Source: Opisthocomus hoazin (Eukaryota > Chordata > Aves > Opisthocomiformes > Opisthocomidae). Taken from it: 64,000 bases of DNA. This document shows, in pieces, positions 63,264-64,000 of the stretch (within the stretch, counting starts at the first letter, position 1; every line of letters starts with the position of its first letter). The notes below the pieces were generated by a model that saw only the letters and a program-made list of their open reading frames with translations, ran no database searches and was not told where the DNA came from. The position numbers and the translations under genes were made by a program. The stretch lies in contig NC_134414.1 in the NCBI RefSeq assembly GCF_030867145.1, positions 126,120,465 to 126,184,464 on the forward strand, in the 5' to 3' direction.

Positions 63264-63337
63264 CAACACACTCTTCTGTTACTCTCTCGCAATGAGATAA
63301 TTGTTATCTCATCACAGTTATGTCCCTGAGTGTGTTG
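63264..63337. repeat. Imperfect hairpin with nested perfect arms
   Basis: Outer 10-base arms CAACACACTC (63264-63273) and GAGTGTGTTG (63328-63337) enclose inner 9-base arms ATGAGATAA (63292-63300) and TTATCTCAT (63304-63312) with a 3-base loop. The middle of the stem pairs poorly. The inner arms contain two opposed GATA motifs. It could be a regulatory element, the remnant of a small inverted-repeat element, or chance. Confidence 0.5.
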
Positions 63338-64000
63338 AATAACCAGGATTATAAATTAATGTTTTTAATGCAATTAGGAACATCGCACAGGTTGGAAATG
63401 AACTCCTGGTTAAGGCATTGATCTAATAGGGAATGTAAGTGCATTTTTAAGTTTGAGTGTCATATGGAAAGCAAAATGAATATTCATAGGATTAAAGTTA
63501 AGGTGACTCGTCAGAGCAGAGCACAAGACTGCAGGATATGTATTCGTACCCATTTCAGAAAGATATTTAGGAACATGGCTAACCATAACCTATGAAACAC
63601 TTAAAATGCCCCAGAAGGTCAGAAGGAAAAGGAAGATCATGTGACGGCCAAATCTGCCATCTGTGTTTTTCTCACAAACCTCTGCTCAATCTTACAAAGG
63701 GTTTCACAACCATAGCATAACAGCTTTTCACAATTTGAATAAATAATAGCAAATCATTAACAAAAAAACAACAGCAATAATAAAAATAATAATAATATTA
63801 AATTATTCTCCCGAAGGGATAGCCAGGAACCTTTCTCTCACCTTCAAGATTGCAGACAGCTACGGTTAAAAGTTGAAGCAGTGGGTGAACAAAGTAAACA
63901 AATTCTAATTATGGAAGATGAAGAAATCACAGACATTTATCTATGTGCAATGTAAGATCTAATATGTCACCTTGCCGCCGCATTGGTGATTATTTTCAGA

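Larger units (their letters stand above)
50075..64000 (-). other. EPHA3: EPHA3 upstream intron, at least 13.9 kb, open at the window end
   Basis: The acceptor of the penultimate exon is at 50075. Beyond it I found no minus-strand segment encoding the kinase C-lobe that should come next, so the rest of the window is read as one intron. It is AT-rich with no recognised mobile element. A GC-richer part runs from about 61050 to 62200. It includes a 19-bp tandem duplication at 57927-57964, a hairpin at 63264-63337 and AAT/AAC low-complexity at about 63757-63800. A short or diverged exon could have been missed. Confidence 0.6.

Overview
This is vertebrate genomic DNA, almost certainly from a bird. 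The evidence is a young CR1 LINE ending in the avian octamer ATTCTGTG, an older CR1 relic, an ERVL-like (class III) endogenous retrovirus, AT-rich non-coding DNA, and two spliced exons on the minus strand that encode the C-terminus of the Eph receptor EPHA3. A passerine is my guess from the type of retrovirus. It is not proven.

Layout. 1-2099 is gene-free flank. 2105-8784 is a full-length provirus on the plus strand. It is bounded by a 5-bp target duplication (CTAAT) and has two ~440-bp LTRs that differ by only about 9-10 substitutions, a primer-binding site, gag, pro, a long uninterrupted pol (RT, RNase H and integrase, all catalytic residues present), no env, and a purine-rich tract before the 3' LTR. 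Gag and pro share a frame but are separated by two stops, and pro and pol are offset by one base. 8790-19416 is non-coding. 19417-20387 is a 5'-truncated, recent CR1. 20404-37521 is non-coding. 37522-37963 is a ~440-bp pyrimidine-only microsatellite (CT, CTTT, CCTT blocks). About 42840-43750 is a decayed CR1 relic.

The only host gene recognised is EPHA3, read right to left. Its last coding exon is 48331-48436 and its penultimate exon 49919-50074, joined by a 1,482-bp intron with consensus splice sites. Together they encode most of the SAM domain and the PDZ-binding tail ending PVPV. The 3' UTR runs leftward from 48330 to an uncertain end. From 50075 to the window end I see only intron; the kinase exons lie beyond it. 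The left three quarters of the window is therefore the gene-poor DNA downstream of EPHA3.

The most interesting object is the env-less provirus. It is young by LTR divergence, has an intact pol, an unusual gag-pro-pol junction, a CRE-like site and long G-runs in the LTR, and no obvious polyadenylation signal inside the LTR. I found no CRISPR array, tRNA, rRNA or bacterial-type system, and nothing I could defend as a wholly new system.
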